A stretch of DNA of 64,000 nucleotides, from assembly GCA_044598425.1 (NCBI GenBank), contig CP172536.1, positions 868,001-932,000 of the forward strand, in the 5' to 3' direction. The stretch comes from JAEVLT01 sp044598425. Its GTDB lineage: Bacteria > Bacillota > Bacilli > Bacillales > Cytobacillaceae. Positions within the stretch are counted from its first letter, which is position 1; every line of letters begins with the position of its first letter. The position numbers were made by a program, and so were the translations under genes. This document shows positions 8,042 to 16,699 of the stretch, one piece after another. A model generated the notes under the pieces. The model had not been told where the DNA came from. It was given only the letters and a program-made list of their open reading frames with translations, and did no database searches.

Positions 8042-9622
8042 TTATTCCGGTTTATTTTTTGCATTTGGGTCTGGTTGATAATTTGACTGATAATCTTGGT
8101 ATTTGACCATCGTAATCATTCCTGCAGAGGCATGGTGCAGATCATGGCAATGGAAAAGCCAGTTTCCAGGATTATCTGCCTTGAAGGCGACAACGTATTC
8201 CTCGCCAGGTTTTAAATTGATTGTATCCTTAATAACCGGAGATCCTTCAACAGGATTGCCGTTTTTGCTTAATACCTGGAATGAGTGCCCGTGCAAATGC
8301 ATTGGGTGATTAGCGGCGCCGGATTTATTGACCAATTTCACTTTAACCGTGTCGCCTTCTTTCACTTGGATATTATCAGTATTCGGGAATGTCTTTCCAT
8401 TGATTGTATACGCCATTTGATTGTTGATCATGGCGGTATTTAAATCCATTGTGTATTCGACATCAACTTTTTGATTTAAGGTAAACGGTCCGTTTTCTTT
8501 CTTTCCGTAATTATCCAAATTGAAGAATGGAAGGCTTTGATCAGCATCGGATTTGTCTGCAATATTGCTTGAACCATCATACTGGATAAAAGTTGCCATT
8601 CCTTTTGCTGCCTTTTTATCAGGATCATGGCTTTCTAAATACCACTTTCCAGGGTTATCGGCGGTAAATTCAATATCATAACGTTCGCCTGGTGCAATCG
8701 TGATGAGCTGATCTTTGATCTCTTTAGGTTCATTTAGATCGATTCCATCTGTGGCCACCACTTTAAAGTTATGGCCATGAAGGTGGATGTTGTGCGGAAG
8801 GAAACCGATATTTAACAGCCGCAGGCGGACTTTCTCACCTTTTTTCACTTTGATCGGCTGAATGCTTTTTCCGCTTTTTCCATTAATCGTGTAGACATCA
8901 TACATGCTCATATTATCCGCCATCATGCTGGCATCGCTGGAATTTTTACTGCTATTGCTGCTGTTGCTGTTATCCATGCCGGCCATTCCACTCATGCTGC
9001 CGCTTCCCATATTCATACCTTCCATGGAAGCATTTGGGTTGCTGATCCATTCGTCAAGCATGAGCGTATAATCTTTATCATATGTCTTCTTGGCAGATTC
9101 AACAATAAAGGCACCGTAAAGTCCTTTATCAAGCTGCTTCACACCATCTTGATGGGTATGGTACATGTAAGTACCAGGGATTGTTGGCGTGAATTCATAA
9201 GTAAAAGATTTCCCGGGCTGGACAGCATCCTGTGTGACGCCAGGAATTCCATCCATTGCGTTTGGTACCGTGATGCCGTGCCAGTGAATGGATGTTGATT
9301 CCGGTAGCTCATTTTTCAGCGTGATTTTGACAGGCGTACCTTGTTTTACACGAATTTCTGAACCAGGTACGGAACCGTTAAATGTCCAGGCATCAACTTT
9401 AAATTTATCTGTGATCGAAAGCGAAGCCTCTTTGGCAACAAGGGTAAATTCATTTCCAGTAAGAGTTTTCGTCTGAGTTGCTTGAATAGAAGAATCTGTT
9501 GTGGATGTTTTTTTGGCAGATCCCATATCCATATTGCCCATACTATTGCTGCTCTTGTCATTTGAACAGGCTGAAAGGATAAGCAGGACAAATAATCCTA
9601 AAATAGTAAACTTTATTTTCAC
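8042..9622 (-). CDS. Multicopper oxidase, lipoprotein with Met-rich insert
   Basis: A 526-residue extracytoplasmic multicopper oxidase. The signal peptide ends in LSAC, so Cys19 should be lipidated. Copper motifs are HWHG, MYHTHQDG, NHPMHLHGHSF and the C-terminal HCHDLHHASAGM. A low-complexity insert near residues 200-235 (EGMNMGSGSMSGMAGMD, then Ser/Asn-rich) and an N-terminal GNMDMG resemble Met-rich copper-binding segments of copper-tolerance oxidases. It lies next to a second oxidase on the same strand, but separate terminators suggest separate transcripts. Copper or manganese oxidation are both possible. Confidence 0.88.
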   Translation of the reverse strand: MKIKFTILGLFVLLILSACSNDKSSNSMGNMDMGSAKKTSTTDSSIQATQTKTLTGNEFTLVAKEASLSITDKFKVDAWTFNGSVPGSEIRVKQGTPVKITLKNELPESTSIHWHGITVPNAMDGIPGVTQDAVQPGKSFTYEFTPTIPGTYMYHTHQDGVKQLDKGLYGAFIVESAKKTYDKDYTLMLDEWISNPNASMEGMNMGSGSMSGMAGMDNSNSSNSSKNSSDASMMADNMSMYDVYTINGKSGKSIQPIKVKKGEKVRLRLLNIGFLPHNIHLHGHNFKVVATDGIDLNEPKEIKDQLITIAPGERYDIEFTADNPGKWYLESHDPDKKAAKGMATFIQYDGSSNIADKSDADQSLPFFNLDNYGKKENGPFTLNQKVDVEYTMDLNTAMINNQMAYTINGKTFPNTDNIQVKEGDTVKVKLVNKSGAANHPMHLHGHSFQVLSKNGNPVEGSPVIKDTINLKPGEEYVVAFKADNPGNWLFHCHDLHHASAGMITMVKYQDYQSNYQPDPNAKNKPE

Positions 9623-9800
9623 TATCGAAACCCCCTAAAGTCTTTATAAGAATGATTATAAATAATATTTTTGCAGAAACTTGGGATTCGGAAAAATTTT
9701 TTCCTAATAAAAAGTCATGAGTTACCGGATTTGGACTGATGGGTTATACAAGCTGGGGATGCATTGACCTTGTCAGTGCATCATTAGGGGGAATATTCAT

Positions 9801-9882
9801 AACGTTGGAAGGCTCAATGTGCCCGTTTTCGGGCTGGAGAGTAAAAAACGGTCACGTTGGAAGGTTTAATGTGCCCGTTTTT
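9801..9882. repeat. Two direct repeats of about 29 bp, 52 bp apart
   Basis: ACGTTGGAAGG-N4-ATGTGCCCGTTTT occurs at 9802 and, with few changes, at 9854. The stretch 9623-10082 between the oxidase gene and the response regulator holds only this, the oxidase promoter region and the terminator at 10044. I see no gene in it. Confidence 0.7.
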
Positions 9883-10043
9883 CGTAATAGGGAGCGGTTT
9901 GTCGTCACTAGGCTAATCAGGGCGAGTTCCCCCGTGTTTCGCAGCTAATGCAAGTAGCTGATTCCATTAGGGGTTTTATCCAATTTGATCTTTAAAATTG
10001 AATGTTTTATTGTTATCCTAAGATCTTATAACTCGACAAAGAT

Positions 10044-10083
10044 AAGGAAAAGAACCTCCATTTGTTGAGGTTCTTTTTTCCTT
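10044..10083 (-). terminator. Terminator of the response regulator gene
   Basis: AAGGAAAAGAACCTC (10044-10058) pairs with GAGGTTCTTTTTTCCTT (10067-10083) with a short loop. The palindrome is nearly perfect and ends at the stop codon. Confidence 0.8.
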
Positions 10084-10799
10084 TACTGCTGATAAACATC
10101 ATTTACGACCCATTTATAGCCGACTCCCCAGACGGTAATAAGGTGCTGATCGATGGGGAATCCGGCGCCGCGGAGCTTCTCGCGGACATTGCGAATGTGT
10201 GAATCGATGGTGCGGTCATCTGTTAGGGAATTGCTGCCCCAAATTAATGACAATAAATGATCCCTTGAAAATACCTTTTGCGGATTTTTTAAAAACAAAC
10301 CAATCAATGAAAATTCTTTCGGTGTGACCATGATCATTTGTCCTTTGTAGTTAAGCTCTACCGATTCTCCATTCCATTCCAACTCTTTAAAATTGATTTT
10401 TGAAGCTTGCTGGTCATTTGTTCTCCTTAGCAATGCTTCAATTCTTGCCACTAATTCATCTTCATGAAAAGGCTTTGTAACATAATCGTCTGCCCCGTAC
10501 TTTAAACCCTTAATAATATCCGTTGTTTCATTCCTGGCTGTCAGCATGATGATGGGGATATCGGAAGATTCCCTAATTTTTTGACAAGTGATCCATCCGT
10601 CCATCTCCGGCATCATAACATCCAAGATAACTAAATCAACTTTGTTACCAGATAAATGTTGCAGTGCTTCTTTTCCTGATTTTGCTTTAAGGCATTGATA
10701 TTTTAGCGGTGTTAAATACAAACTTAAAAGATCCAGCATACGTGTCTCGTCATCTACTAATAAAATCGTTGTTATTTTCCACACCCTAATCGTATTCAT
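10083..10799 (-). CDS. OmpR/PhoB-family response regulator (orphan)
   Basis: A 238-residue two-domain regulator. The receiver domain has the acidic pair VDDE, phospho-acceptor Asp in ILDVMMPEMDG, the Thr/Ser of MLTARN and the Lys of YVTKPF. The C-terminal winged helix ends in TVWGVGYKW. No histidine kinase lies beside it, so its partner is elsewhere. The start is uncertain: ATG 10799 gives a few extra residues before the conserved ILLVDDE, and a GTG a few codons in is possible. Its position beside copper oxidases and an exported phosphatase does not identify its targets. Confidence 0.88.
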   Translation of the reverse strand: MNTIRVWKITTILLVDDETRMLDLLSLYLTPLKYQCLKAKSGKEALQHLSGNKVDLVILDVMMPEMDGWITCQKIRESSDIPIIMLTARNETTDIIKGLKYGADDYVTKPFHEDELVARIEALLRRTNDQQASKINFKELEWNGESVELNYKGQMIMVTPKEFSLIGLFLKNPQKVFSRDHLLSLIWGSNSLTDDRTIDSHIRNVREKLRGAGFPIDQHLITVWGVGYKWVVNDVYQQ

Positions 10800-10956
10800 C
10801 TAGATAATCACTACCATTATAGAGGGAAAATGTGAAGATTTTTTGCAGATGAATGGATTATTGGAAGTAAACTGATTTGTGATCGGGAAAAAATGGAAGA
10901 CTGATTTCCTTGGATTGTTGCATACTAATTTCGACTTTATACTAGGAGGTTCAGAA

Positions 10957-11778
10957 ATGAGGAAAAAAATTGCATCAGTGATGATTGGAACGGCCGTAGC
11001 TTTCACTTTGTATCAGTCGAAGATAAATGCCGAGCCGATTACCAAGCCAACTGTCAATCTGCAAGAGCAAAATACGATGTCGGTACTTTGGTTTCAATCA
11101 TCAGGAGAAGCAAAGGCTTTATACTATCAGGGATACAATCTTGCAAAGATGAGGCTTGATGAACTTTTAAAGAAAAAACCGAAAAACTCCCTCCGTAAAC
11201 CGGCAATTGTTCTTGATATTGATGAAACGATTGTTGATAATAGTCCCAATCTTGCAAGGAATATAAAAACAGGAAAAGGAAATCCAGTAAATTGGAATAA
11301 ATGGATTGACCGGGCAGAGGCAAAGCCCCTTCCTGGAGCAGTCGAGTTTTTAACGTATGTGAATGCCAAGGGAGTAGAAATTTTTTATATATCCAATCGT
11401 GAAGAAGCACAGAAGGCTGCTACGATTCGGAACTTAAAACGAATTGGAGCGCCGCAGGCAGACGCCCAACATGTACTGCTGCAGCAGCCTGATGAAGAAG
11501 GTAAAGAAACACGGAGGCAGCAAGTGGCGAAAAAATATGAAATTTTATTGCTGTTTGGCGATAATCTAGGAGATTTTAGCGGTTTTGATAACCTTTCTGC
11601 TTCAGGCCGTATTCAGGCTGTCGAACGGAAGAAAGCGGAATTTGGCAAAAAATTGATTGTTTTCCCGAATCCGATGTATGGGGACTGGGAAGGTGCAATC
11701 TACAATTATGACTACAGTATATCGGATGTTGAGAAGAATAAGCTCAGAAAAGACAACTTACAGCCATTTCAGCCATAA
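10957..11778 (+). CDS. Exported HAD acid phosphatase, 5'-nucleotidase e(P4)-like
   Basis: A 273-residue protein with an N-terminal signal-like segment (MRKKIASVMIGTAVAFTLYQ). It matches class C acid phosphatases of the lipoprotein e(P4)/OlpA type: nucleophile motif VLDIDETIVDN, a conserved YISNREE segment, and GDNLGDF for metal binding. Unlike e(P4) itself it lacks a lipobox Cys, so it is secreted or membrane-held by its signal. Such enzymes dephosphorylate nucleoside monophosphates outside the cell. ATG 10957 is chosen because TAGGAGGT (10943-10950) precedes it; upstream in-frame codons have no ribosome-binding site. Confidence 0.85.
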   Translation: MRKKIASVMIGTAVAFTLYQSKINAEPITKPTVNLQEQNTMSVLWFQSSGEAKALYYQGYNLAKMRLDELLKKKPKNSLRKPAIVLDIDETIVDNSPNLARNIKTGKGNPVNWNKWIDRAEAKPLPGAVEFLTYVNAKGVEIFYISNREEAQKAATIRNLKRIGAPQADAQHVLLQQPDEEGKETRRQQVAKKYEILLLFGDNLGDFSGFDNLSASGRIQAVERKKAEFGKKLIVFPNPMYGDWEGAIYNYDYSISDVEKNKLRKDNLQPFQP

Positions 11779-11782
11779 AGGA

Positions 11783-11823
11783 AAAATAAGGGTGTCCGCA
11801 AACCGGGGACATCCTTATTTTTA
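11783..11823 (+). terminator. Terminator of the phosphatase gene
   Basis: AAATAAGG-g-TGTCC pairs with GGACA-t-CCTTATTT, followed by more T. Confidence 0.8.
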
Positions 11824-11950
11824 ATCGAAAAATATTAAAAAAATCGTACGAAATCGTTAAATATTTAAGGCATAACTATTTCCAATAGACGAAGGTTTCC
11901 AATCGGAGTATAGTAGAATTCATGAGTTTATGTAACTGAGGTGGTTATCC

Positions 11951-12853
11951 ATGTTCGGCATATCCTTGCCGCAATCTTTTTTGCAGATGAATACGATTTT
12001 TATCTCGATCTTAATTGAAGCTCTGCCTTTTGTTACTTTAGGCGTTCTTGTTTCAGGAATTATTCAAATATTTGTAACAGAAGAAATGATTACAAAAATA
12101 ATGCCGAAAAATCAACTATTGGCTGTTATCTTTGCTAGTTTGCTAGGAATGTTCTTCCCTTCTTGTGAGTGCGGAATTGTACCGATTGTAAAACGCCTTG
12201 TTGCAAAAGGCGTTCCCATATCTGCAGGAGTTGCTTTTATGCTGACGGCTCCGATCATTAATCCTGTTGTTTTATTTGCCACTTATATCGCTTTTGGCAG
12301 CGATTGGAGGATGGCTCTATACCGTGCAGGCGGGGCGCTCGTTGTCTCATTAATTGTGGGATCTCTGATTGCTTCTTTTTATAAAGGCAATCCTTTAAAA
12401 ATGGAAGAAGTCCATTACCATGAACATCACCATCATCATGCACATGAAAAAGCATCATTCTGGAAAAAAGTATGGCAGACTCTCGAACATTCAGTTGAAG
12501 AATTTTTTTCAATGGGAAAATACTTAATAATAGGTTCGCTCATTGCTGCTGCTGTGCAAACATTTATAAAAACATCTACCCTCGTGTCAATTGGACATGG
12601 CCAGGCATCCTCCTCGCTTGTGATGATGGCCTTAGCTTTTATTCTGTCTCTATGCTCGGAAGCGGATGCTTTTATTGCCTCATCCTTTAGAACCACTTTT
12701 TCGACAGGATCTCTTCTTGCTTTTTTGCTTTTTGGACCAATGATTGATCTGAAAAATTTGTTAATGATGTTTGCCGCATTTAAGAAACGGCTCGTATTCA
12801 TGATAATTTCTTCCGTAACGGCGGTTGTTTTTCTTTACTCTTTATTCTTTTAA
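11951..12853 (+). CDS. ycgR: YcgR-type permease (DUF318/UPF0718)
   Basis: A 300-residue integral membrane protein with about eight hydrophobic helices. Family marks are PSCECGIVPIVK with paired Cys near residues 76-78, the TAPIINPVV helix, and SLCSEADAF in the second half; the two halves look like an inverted repeat. The loop between them carries HYHEHHHHHAHE, a likely metal-binding run. It forms a two-gene unit with the next gene, 15 nt downstream. The substrate of this permease family is not known to me. GAGGTGG precedes ATG 11951. Confidence 0.8.
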   Translation: MFGISLPQSFLQMNTIFISILIEALPFVTLGVLVSGIIQIFVTEEMITKIMPKNQLLAVIFASLLGMFFPSCECGIVPIVKRLVAKGVPISAGVAFMLTAPIINPVVLFATYIAFGSDWRMALYRAGGALVVSLIVGSLIASFYKGNPLKMEEVHYHEHHHHHAHEKASFWKKVWQTLEHSVEEFFSMGKYLIIGSLIAAAVQTFIKTSTLVSIGHGQASSSLVMMALAFILSLCSEADAFIASSFRTTFSTGSLLAFLLFGPMIDLKNLLMMFAAFKKRLVFMIISSVTAVVFLYSLFF

Positions 12854-12868
12854 GGAGTTGTTGTCATA

Positions 12869-13717
12869 ATGATCAGAAGTTTCATTTTAATCGGCTTTAC
12901 TTATTTGCTTTTTCAATTGCATCTGTCCGGAGATATTAGTAAATATATTAATATGAAATACTCTTATCTATCAGCAGCTGCCGGGTATGCTTTATTGGTG
13001 CTCACGATTGCCCAATTTTTTATAATGGCAAAAAAAGATAAAGAAAAAGGGCATAGTTGTAATCAAGACTGCTGCTGTGACCACAATCATGCAAATGAAG
13101 GCAAATGGTATCAGAAACTGTTTATTTACACTTTATTTGCTTTTCCGGTTATTTCTGGGCTGTTTTTACCGATTGCTACCCTTGATTCAAATATTGTCAA
13201 AACAAAAGGATTTCATTTTCCAATTTATGATGCCGGTAAAGGGGATATCCAACAGCAGTTTTTGCGTCCGGATACAAGCATTTATTATGATAAAAACGTT
13301 TATGCTGATTTAATGAATAAGGAAAAGAAACAGTATGTCAGCCAGCAAACAATTGTTTTGAATGATGTGAAATTTTTACAAGGGATGGAAACGATCTATA
13401 ATTTCCCAGGTGAATTTCTTGGAAAAGAAGTGGAATTTAAAGGATTCGCTTTTAACAATCCAGAAACGATTAATAAAAATCAATTGTTTATTTTTCGATT
13501 TGGAATTATCCATTGTATAGCGGACTCCGGCGTTTACGGCATGCTGGTGGAACTGCCGGACGGCGTCAAGTTGAAAAATGACCAGTGGGTTACCGTAATA
13601 GGGAAGGTTTCTTCCATCTACTATCAACCTTTTAAATCTAATATTCCCTATCTTAAGGTTGATAAATGGGAAGTAACCTCTGCGCCGAAGGATCCATATG
13701 TATATAGAGGAAGTTGA
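12869..13717 (+). CDS. ycgQ: YcgQ-type permease partner (TIGR03943/DUF1980)
   Basis: A 282-residue protein. Hydrophobic helices lie at the N-terminus and near residue 90, then a soluble extracytoplasmic part of about 170 residues. Between the helices is a Cys/His-rich loop (HSCNQDCCCDHNH, residues 57-69). The C-terminal domain has the family's RFGIIHCIADSG motif. In this family the protein forms a pair with the YcgR-type permease; the transported species is unknown. AAGGAG precedes ATG 12869. The metal-like loops in both partners suggest, but do not prove, a metal substrate. Confidence 0.8.
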   Translation: MIRSFILIGFTYLLFQLHLSGDISKYINMKYSYLSAAAGYALLVLTIAQFFIMAKKDKEKGHSCNQDCCCDHNHANEGKWYQKLFIYTLFAFPVISGLFLPIATLDSNIVKTKGFHFPIYDAGKGDIQQQFLRPDTSIYYDKNVYADLMNKEKKQYVSQQTIVLNDVKFLQGMETIYNFPGEFLGKEVEFKGFAFNNPETINKNQLFIFRFGIIHCIADSGVYGMLVELPDGVKLKNDQWVTVIGKVSSIYYQPFKSNIPYLKVDKWEVTSAPKDPYVYRGS

Positions 13718-13720
13718 CAA

Positions 13721-13756
13721 ATAGGCTATCATGCTTAAGCAAGATAGCCTATAATT
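13721..13756 (+). terminator. Bidirectional terminator between ycgQ and the DUF445 gene
   Basis: ATAGGCTATC (13721-13730) pairs with GATAGCCTAT (13743-13752), in the gap between convergent genes. Confidence 0.8.
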
Positions 13757-13762
13757 GTTTTG

Positions 13763-15019
13763 CTAAAATAATGCTTTGATTCCGACTAAGCAAAGGCCGA
13801 TTAGAAAACCGCAAATCGCTCCGTTTACACGAATCCATTGAAGATCCTTGCCGACATTTGTTTCAAGCATTTCAATTAATGTGGCATCATTGAGCTTATT
13901 CAGGTTTTCTTCTACTAACTTGCCAATCTTTGAATGATTTTTGTCAACAAAATCAAAAACCTGGCTGCGAATCCAATTTTCCAACTGATCCATTTTTACA
14001 CGATCATTTTGCAGATTTTCAATCATGGATGTAAGAAATGGAAGGATTGTTTCATCAAAAAAGGAAGGAGTATTGATAAAGTCGACTGCCTTTTGACGTA
14101 AAGCTGTTAAGGAATCAATGATTTTATCCTCCAGCTTCCATTCATTTAACAGCTGTGACTTCCAATGATTCAATTCCTCAGTTATTTTTTCATCCTCTTT
14201 TATTTTTTCAAGTTTCGTTTCAATGCTATAGAGCAGCGTTTGCCGGTTTTGATTCATTGGATCGCGAAAGCTTGCTATTCCTTTTTGAATTAACGACTGA
14301 ATGATATTTCCGAGTTTTTCTTCGTTGACAAGGCTGCGGAATGATTTTAAAGCAAATTGCATAAAGCCGTCCGCTTGAATATTTTCAATGGCATCCACGG
14401 CCATTTGTCCTAGCCGGTTTTTCGTACTTTCCTTATTTGCCCATTCTTCAACCTCATCTAGAATAAAGTCGACCGCTTTCTCATCATACTTGCGTTTTAA
14501 AAATTGTTCAGTGATCATTGGCAAATAGGTTTTGCTATCCAATTGCTCTATTTGCGATTTCAATTCTCGTTCAACCAAGTGAGCTATTTTATTAAGATCG
14601 ATTTGCTCAATGATTTGCTGGATCATCGTAGCAATGGTACTTCTTACAGCTTCTGACCCTTTCTCTTTTTCAACGATGGAGAACAACTTTTCAGTAAATC
14701 GAATTGCGCCGAGTTTTTCACGAATGCTTTCTTTTGTCAGCCAATCGTTTTCTAGCATGGATATAATGGTTGCGGTAATTCTTTTTCGATTTTTTGGCAA
14801 AAGTGCCGTATGGGGAATCGGGATGCCAAGTGGATGGCGGAATAGTGCTGTCACGGCAAACCAGTCTGCCAGCCCGCCGACTAAACCTGCTTCAAATCCG
14901 CCTTGAAGGATCATCCCCCAAAGAGATTGCTGAAATGGAATCGTTGCCGCAAAACCAGTTCCCATAATGGTTAGGGAAATAGTGGCTAAGTGTTTTGATT
15001 TTTTCGAACGTTTTGTCAT
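13763..15019 (-). CDS. DUF445 family membrane protein (YjiN-like)
   Basis: A 418-residue protein. An N-terminal hydrophobic stretch is followed by the family motif GGLADWFAVTALFRHPLG (residues 45-62) and IPHTALLPKNRKRI. A long charged helical middle (about 70-390) ends in a C-terminal transmembrane helix (ICGFLIGLCLVGIKALF). The family has no established biochemical role. It is transcribed alone, convergent with ycgQ. GAGGGA precedes ATG 15019. Confidence 0.85.
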   Translation of the reverse strand: MTKRSKKSKHLATISLTIMGTGFAATIPFQQSLWGMILQGGFEAGLVGGLADWFAVTALFRHPLGIPIPHTALLPKNRKRITATIISMLENDWLTKESIREKLGAIRFTEKLFSIVEKEKGSEAVRSTIATMIQQIIEQIDLNKIAHLVERELKSQIEQLDSKTYLPMITEQFLKRKYDEKAVDFILDEVEEWANKESTKNRLGQMAVDAIENIQADGFMQFALKSFRSLVNEEKLGNIIQSLIQKGIASFRDPMNQNRQTLLYSIETKLEKIKEDEKITEELNHWKSQLLNEWKLEDKIIDSLTALRQKAVDFINTPSFFDETILPFLTSMIENLQNDRVKMDQLENWIRSQVFDFVDKNHSKIGKLVEENLNKLNDATLIEMLETNVGKDLQWIRVNGAICGFLIGLCLVGIKALF

Positions 15020-15211
15020 CGTAATCCCTCAACTTTAAAATGTGCTAGTGCTATTATCTCAATTATCGTACGGATGGTGCAAGCACTCTGCAATTTCATA
15101 TAGATCATTCAACTATCTTAATGAAAGTGTTATATTTCTTAGTATAAAACAATCCAATGCTAAAATAAAAAGTAAATAGACAGGAATGAGCTAGAGAAGG
15201 CGGGTATAGGA

Positions 15212-15910
15212 ATGAAAATACTAGTAATTGAAGATAATGAAAGTGTTTGTGATATGCTGGATATGTTTTTTATGAAAGAAGGTTATGAACGGGAATTTGT
15301 TCATAATGGATTGGAAGGATATGATCGGTTTCGCGGTGATAAATGGGATTTGCTGATCATTGATTGGATGCTGCCTGGGATGGATGGAATCAGTTTATGC
15401 AAAAAAATTAGGGAGACAAGCAATGTCCCGATTATTTTATTAACGGCAAAAGACAGTGAATCCGATCAGGTTTTGGGACTGGAAATGGGAGCGGATGATT
15501 ATGTAACGAAGCCATTTAGCCCGCTAACCTTGCTTGCGAGAATTAAGGCTGTGTCAAGACGCTTTCATCAGGATGTGAAGCAAAAAGAAGGACAATACAT
15601 TGAAACGGAGCATTTTAAAATCAGTAAAGAAACAAGGGAAGTCTATTTAAATGGGGAAAAAATCACCAATCTGACTCCGAAGGAATTTGAACTGTTGTTT
15701 TTCTTCATTCAAAATCATCGCCAAGTATTTTCGCGTGAGCAATTGCTGGATAAAGTGTGGGGGTACCAGTATTACGGGGATGAGCGTACGGTTGATGTCC
15801 ATGTAAAACGACTGCGCAAGAAAATTGGAACAGCGGAGACCCCGTTTATTCACACGATCTGGGGCGTTGGCTATAAGTTCGATGAGACCATGCCAAAAAC
15901 AGGAGAATAG
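15212..15910 (+). CDS. OmpR/PhoB-family response regulator (second orphan)
   Basis: A 232-residue regulator. The receiver has VIEDNE, phospho-Asp in IIDWMLPGMDG, LLTAKDSE and the Lys in YVTKPF. The winged helix has NLTPKEFELL and ends in TIWGVGYKF. No kinase gene is adjacent and the next genes on both sides are unrelated, so the signal and targets are unknown. It differs clearly in sequence from the regulator at 10083-10799. GAGAAGGCGGG precedes ATG 15212. Confidence 0.88.
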   Translation: MKILVIEDNESVCDMLDMFFMKEGYEREFVHNGLEGYDRFRGDKWDLLIIDWMLPGMDGISLCKKIRETSNVPIILLTAKDSESDQVLGLEMGADDYVTKPFSPLTLLARIKAVSRRFHQDVKQKEGQYIETEHFKISKETREVYLNGEKITNLTPKEFELLFFFIQNHRQVFSREQLLDKVWGYQYYGDERTVDVHVKRLRKKIGTAETPFIHTIWGVGYKFDETMPKTGE

Positions 15911-15931
15911 CGAGAGTTGGCGTAGTAGAAA

Positions 15932-15962
15932 AAAAGGCTATCTGGTGTAGATAGCCTTTTCG
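15932..15962 (+). terminator. Bidirectional terminator
   Basis: AAGGCTATCT (15934-15943) pairs with AGATAGCCTT (15949-15958), with A and T runs on both sides. It serves the response regulator and the convergent HesB-like gene. Confidence 0.85.
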
Positions 15963-15973
15963 AATAGGCATGT

Positions 15974-16264
15974 TTACTGTTCTTTAAACGTAACGAGTAA
16001 CTCTTCTGATTGAGAAAGTGTTAAGTAGGTTTCGGTGTCATCAAAAAACCAAGTGTCGTTCCCCTCCACATAGAAGGTGATTCCACTTATTTCTTTTGTA
16101 AATTCTGCATTAGTTGGTGCTTCACAGGAAAAGGCCAGACTGTATCCTTTATGCTTCTCACCAAAACCGGCATATTGCGGATACATCCGAATGCTGAAGG
16201 GCGTGTTTAACTCAAATTCTTTAGCAAACCATGAAAAAGCATTTTCGTCGATTGAAATAAACAT
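15974..16264 (-). CDS. HesB/YadR/YfhF-family protein (YneR-like)
   Basis: A 96-residue single-domain protein with the A-type iron-sulfur scaffold fold: SWFAKEF near the start, SIRMYPQYAGFG, HKGYSLAFSCEAP and a C-terminal EGNDTWFFDD. It lacks the three conserved Cys of true IscA/SufA carriers, as other YneR-type members do, so it is unlikely to carry an Fe-S cluster in the classical way. Function unknown. Confidence 0.78.
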   Translation of the reverse strand: MFISIDENAFSWFAKEFELNTPFSIRMYPQYAGFGEKHKGYSLAFSCEAPTNAEFTKEISGITFYVEGNDTWFFDDTETYLTLSQSEELLVTFKEQ

Positions 16265-16583
16265 TTTTTACACCAACCTTTTTCTATATTATCTATCCCG
16301 TTAAGGATAGAGTATAAGTTTTATCGATGTTTGCATGTGATAATTTACACACATTTGTTTGTTTTCTGTTTATGTTTAAAAAAATTCAAAAATCGGCTTT
16401 ATTGTTGCTGTTTTTGTAACATATTTACGTTGAAAATGGTTTTAGAATAAAGTGAAATCATATAAAGGAATTTTTGAACAAGGGGACAAAAACTTGAAAA
16501 GCTGACTTGATTAGCATCTTTTAAAATTAGCAAAAGCAGAGGAAGAGGTCATTTTATTGAAAACAAAATAATGCATGTTAAAG

Positions 16584-16608
16584 ACCACTTAGCAAGTGGT
16601 ATTTTTTT
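16584..16608 (+). terminator. Orphan intrinsic terminator upstream of the tetR gene
   Basis: ACCACTT-agc-AAGTGGT is followed by ATTTTTTTAT. No gene precedes it on this strand: the divergent HesB-like gene starts at 16264. It therefore ends either a short untranslated RNA starting within 16300-16560 or a leader transcript. The rest of 16265-16660 is AT-rich and holds no gene I can support. Confidence 0.6.
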
Positions 16609-16660
16609 ATGCACTAGCTATGTCACGATTGACTATTCCCGTTTTTACTACTAATATATT

Positions 16661-16678
16661 AATGACCAGTCAGTCATT
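16661..16678 (+). promoter_or_regulatory. Probable TetR operator 1
   Basis: AATGAC-CAGTCA-GTCATT is an 18-bp palindrome ending 21 nt before the chosen tetR start. Its half-site TGAC/GTCA recurs in the tetR-MFS intergenic space, which suggests autoregulation. Confidence 0.65.
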
Positions 16679-16699
16679 AGAATTGGGGTGAATGATAAG

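Noticed and set aside
11840..11866. Zur box before ycgR
   Set aside because: AAATCGTACGAAATCGT resembles half of a Zur site but the palindrome is not there; too weak to call.
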